Origin: Methylotenera sp.
GTDB lineage: Bacteria > Pseudomonadota > Gammaproteobacteria > Burkholderiales > Methylophilaceae
Assembly: GCA_030652995.1 (NCBI GenBank)
Contig: JAUSAG010000032.1
Coordinates: 57,665-121,664 of the forward strand
Length of the DNA: 64,000 nt
Direction: 5' to 3'
Each line of letters opens with the position of its first letter. Position 1 is the stretch's first letter. This document shows positions 62,501-64,000 of this stretch, in pieces. Made by a program: the position numbers and the translations under genes. A model generated the notes under the pieces. That model saw only the letters and a program-made list of their open reading frames with translations, ran no database searches and was not told the origin of the DNA.

Positions 62501-62760
62501 TTTTTCTCTAACTTATCGGTTACCTGCTGCTCAACTTCAACAGCACTCGCACCTGGCCAAGTGGCGCGCACCAGCATCACCTTAAAAGTAAACGGCGGGT
62601 CTTCAGATTGCCCAAGTTTGGTGTAAGCCAACAAACCTGAAACGGTAAGCATCAGCATCACATACAGCACTAATACCTGATTTTTTAACGCCCACGCCGA
62701 TAAGTTAAAGCTCGCTTGTTCTGATGCGTCCAAGCGGGAGTTTTCAGCGCCTTCGCTCAC
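59581..62760 (-). CDS. RND efflux permease
   Basis: 1059 residues, AcrB-like HAE1 family length. Two sets of six membrane helices around large periplasmic loops. Helix 4 has the paired aspartates of the proton path (LGLLVDDAIIAVEMM). Helix 10 reads GMIMRNSVILVDQID, with Arg where AcrB has Lys 940, a pattern I associate with TriC-like pumps. It exports drugs or toxic compounds with the adjacent adaptor and TolC. Starts by 4-bp overlap with the adaptor gene. Substrate unknown. Confidence 0.95.
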   Translation of the reverse strand: MSEGAENSRLDASEQASFNLSAWALKNQVLVLYVMLMLTVSGLLAYTKLGQSEDPPFTFKVMLVRATWPGASAVEVEQQVTDKLEKKIQEVPHLYFSSSYSRPGESVIFVVIKDDTFSKEIPEIWYQVRKKIGDIRHTLPQNIESVTFNDEFSDVFGSMYALTGDGFDNFALKKQAEIIRAELLTAPDVAKIEFFGERKQRVYIEVSNAKLSTLGMSATQLVNILQTQNTVVKGGTYDSSNERIRIEVSGRYNTLEDLREISLRANNQDFKLGDVARVYRGYEDPPRDTVRYEGVDALLLGVSMRQGGDVIALGQNLDAKIAKIKQNLPIGLSFNTVTSQPKLVADSVNDFVKSLIEALVIVLGVSLISLGVRTGIVVAITIPVVLAATFLGMNALDIGLHKISLGALILALGLLVDDAIIAVEMMSSKMEQGWDRAKAASFAYTSTAMPMLTGTLITVAGFLPIATAVSSTGEYTRSIFQVSAIALVISWFAAVIFVPFLGYHLLPDYTKKPQASRFGAWLRNKLKLKQNVQNQQNVTHHHDIYNTQFYRAFRQLVTACVRYRKTVIAITLAMFVLSIIGFGKVQQQFFPDSTRLELVVDLRLTEGASYHATSTEMRKLEHWLRGWNKQHQGIDNFVAYIGTGAPRYYLPLDVQLPHRAFAQLVILSKDLSAREALRNDLLQLFEQDFPAVRASVLRLENGPPVGFPVQFRVDGADIPKIREISHQIANIMRANPNLANVQLGWEEPSKVMKVSIDQSKARLLGVSSVDIANLLNAAMSELTITEFREGNERIDLVVRGAEVERSKLSHLPHLMINTQNGTSVPLSQLATLSSEFEEGVIWRRNRVPSITVRANLRGSMQAPIVSAQIEEKLGEIKANLPLGITVETGGAVEESAKGGASVAKGFPLFLVAVLTLLILQLRSFSLTFLVLLTAPLGLIGVTLALLLFDKPFGFVAMLGSIALSGMIMRNSVILVDQIDQDKASGLPAWQAIIESTIRRFRPIVLTAAAAILAMIPLTRSVFFGPMAVAIMGGLAVATLLTVLFLPALYAAWFKVKLPK

Positions 62761-63842
62761 AGCGCGGGCTCTATTTTCGGTTTAACTTTCTGCCCGCTAA
62801 TCAAAGTATGCACACCGGCAATGGCGACCATTTCTCCTGCTTGCAAGCCGCTTGTAATCACCACCCCTGCCTCAGAATATGCACCGGCAATGACTTGCCG
62901 TGGGGTTGCAGTTCCGCGCTCATCAATCACCCAAACGCTTGTTTTACCGTCATGCTGCGTCAATGCAGTAGATGGAATAACTATTTCAGCAATCGCATGA
63001 TGTTGCCCAAAGCTCACCCCGGCCGTCATGCCAAGCTTAATGGCATCATCCGCATTTTTAATAGTAACGCGTACATCAAAAGTACGTGAAGCGGCATTGG
63101 CGGCTGGCGCGATTTCACGCACTTCACCGCGATAAGTTTTTGCACGATCCGCCCACAGTTTGATGGTTACCTGATCGCCAATTTTTAAGCGTTGCATGCG
63201 CGACTCCGGCACTGCCACCAACACTTCAATTTGCTGAGTATCCACCACTTGCGCCACCATCTCACCCGCTTCTACAACTTGTCCGGGTTCGGCATGAATT
63301 TGTGTCACGACGCCATCACGGTCAGCCACTAGCGCGGAGTAGCGCGATTGATTGTTTGATGCATCCGCGCGCGCCTTGACTTGTTGTAGCCTGGCATGTG
63401 CCGTTTTTAGCTCAGCCTCACGCATATCCAAGGCTGAAGCTGAAATAAACTTTTTATCAAACAATATTCGCTGACGGGCAAACTCTGCCTTCGCCAACGC
63501 ATGACTTGCCTCCGCTACACGTACATCTGCCACCGCAGCGGCGGCGCTTAAATGCGTATCGGTTGCGTCTAACCGTGCTAACACTTGGCCTTTTTTAACG
63601 AAACTACCTACTTCAACCTTGCGCTCAATAATTTTTCCGTTGATTCTAAAGCCAAGATTGACCTCATAGCGAGATCTCACCTCACCCACTAACACCATGC
63701 TGCCATGGACTGATGATGTCCCCACGATAGTGACCAATGCTGGGCGCGGGGGTTGAAGCGGCTCAATAGGTTTATCACAAGCAGCTAAAGATAAAGTCAG
63801 GCTTAAAAATATAATCGTTTTTTTCATGTTATTTTCTGTCAT
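62757..63842 (-). CDS. RND efflux membrane-fusion (adaptor) lipoprotein
   Basis: 361 residues. Lipoprotein signal [17 protein letters not shown] (Cys after SLAA), starting perhaps at the Met of MKKTI (63827) rather than the listed ATG. HlyD-type fold: [32 protein letters not shown] (lipoyl), a helical hairpin, then [32 protein letters not shown] and the barrel domains. Its ATG overlaps the stop of the EAL gene by 4 bp (ATGA). Confidence 0.95.
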   Translation of the reverse strand: MTENNMKKTIIFLSLTLSLAACDKPIEPLQPPRPALVTIVGTSSVHGSMVLVGEVRSRYEVNLGFRINGKIIERKVEVGSFVKKGQVLARLDATDTHLSAAAAVADVRVAEASHALAKAEFARQRILFDKKFISASALDMREAELKTAHARLQQVKARADASNNQSRYSALVADRDGVVTQIHAEPGQVVEAGEMVAQVVDTQQIEVLVAVPESRMQRLKIGDQVTIKLWADRAKTYRGEVREIAPAANAASRTFDVRVTIKNADDAIKLGMTAGVSFGQHHAIAEIVIPSTALTQHDGKTSVWVIDERGTATPRQVIAGAYSEAGVVITSGLQAGEMVAIAGVHTLISGQKVKPKIEPAL

Positions 63843-64000
63843 TGTGATCGCACCAAGAGCGCCTCAAACTCAGCAATCGGCACCGGCTGGCTAAACAAGT
63901 AGCCTTGGTAGGTGTGACAACCGTTGCTTTGCAGTAATTGGCGTTGCTGTTCGGTTTCAACGCCTTCGGCGATCACATTCAGGTTTAGCGTTTGTGCCAT
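63839..64000 (-). CDS. EAL-domain protein, C-terminal end only
   Basis: The last 53 codons of a gene that runs off the window's right edge. The protein tail [48 protein letters not shown] is the end of an EAL cyclic di-GMP phosphodiesterase domain ([15 protein letters not shown]). Nothing can be said of the N-terminal domains. Placement directly ahead of the efflux adaptor with a 4-bp overlap implies cotranscription. Confidence 0.93.
   Translation of the reverse strand: MAQTLNLNVIAEGVETEQQRQLLQSNGCHTYQGYLFSQPVPIAEFEALLVRSQ

Noticed and set aside
1..64000. tRNA, rRNA or CRISPR array
   Set aside because: No T-arm GTTCRANTC with acceptor pairing, no rRNA sequence, and no regular repeat-spacer array was seen; short tandem repeats present are adjacent units without spacers.

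Overview
The window looks like chromosomal DNA of a betaproteobacterial methylotroph of the Methylophilaceae (Methylotenera / Methylophilus / Methylovorus type). The strongest clue is the amide and urea block at 28-47 kb: fmdA formamidase, fmdB, an fmdC-like porin, urtABCDE and ureDABCEFG. Genes with these functions and names were described in Methylophilus methylotrophus. The moderate AT richness and the MSHA-like cluster fit this assignment, but no rRNA or other phylogenetic marker is present to prove it. No tRNA, rRNA, CRISPR array, prophage or transposase gene was seen.

Layout. 0-8.7 kb holds housekeeping genes: valS (cut by the window edge), a GIDE-domain/LemA pair, a photolyase-like protein with apparently swapped domain order, an NfeD/SPFH membrane pair, a DUF559 protein and MoeB. 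8.7-23.3 kb is one long minus-strand block encoding an MSHA-like type IV pilus / type II secretion-like machine: a sigma-54 response regulator, MshM, MshL secretin, MshN, MshE, MshG, MshI, MshJ, MshK and two large prepilin-like proteins. No ordinary small major pilin gene is visible. 23.7-27.7 kb carries small genes: dodecin, small secreted proteins, a bestrophin, an NTF2-like protein and a SOUL protein.

28.1-46.8 kb is a nitrogen-scavenging island, almost all on the minus strand. In transcription order it holds fmdC porin; fmdA; fmdB; urtA-E urea ABC transporter; ureDABCEFG and a HupE/UreJ nickel permease; then a very large NCS1-permease/histidine-kinase fusion and its LuxR-type response regulator. 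Short amides and urea would enter through the porin, be carried by Urt, and be hydrolysed by FmdA and urease. The kinase/regulator pair is the obvious candidate sensor. A 16-base imperfect palindrome (TACGTCA-A/T-ATTGCGTA) lies upstream of both fmdA and fmdC and is a candidate operator.

47-64 kb: a lipoprotein, an HU protein, a CHASE-PAS-GGDEF diguanylate cyclase with a perfect FNR/Anr-type box upstream, a split class II ribonucleotide reductase (nrdJa/nrdJb), waaA, and an efflux operon (EAL protein, adaptor, RND pump, Pcm-like methyltransferase, TolC, isochorismatase-like hydrolase).

Non-coding structure is rich. There are two copies of a MITE-like element with matching terminal inverted repeats, one nested with other repeats and the other supplying the stop codon of mshG. 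There are three copies of a hairpin repeat whose stems vary while pairing is kept, a further ~60-bp two-hairpin repeat shared between 7.4 and 52.3 kb, a palindromic insertion read in frame ahead of mshK, and several clear terminators.
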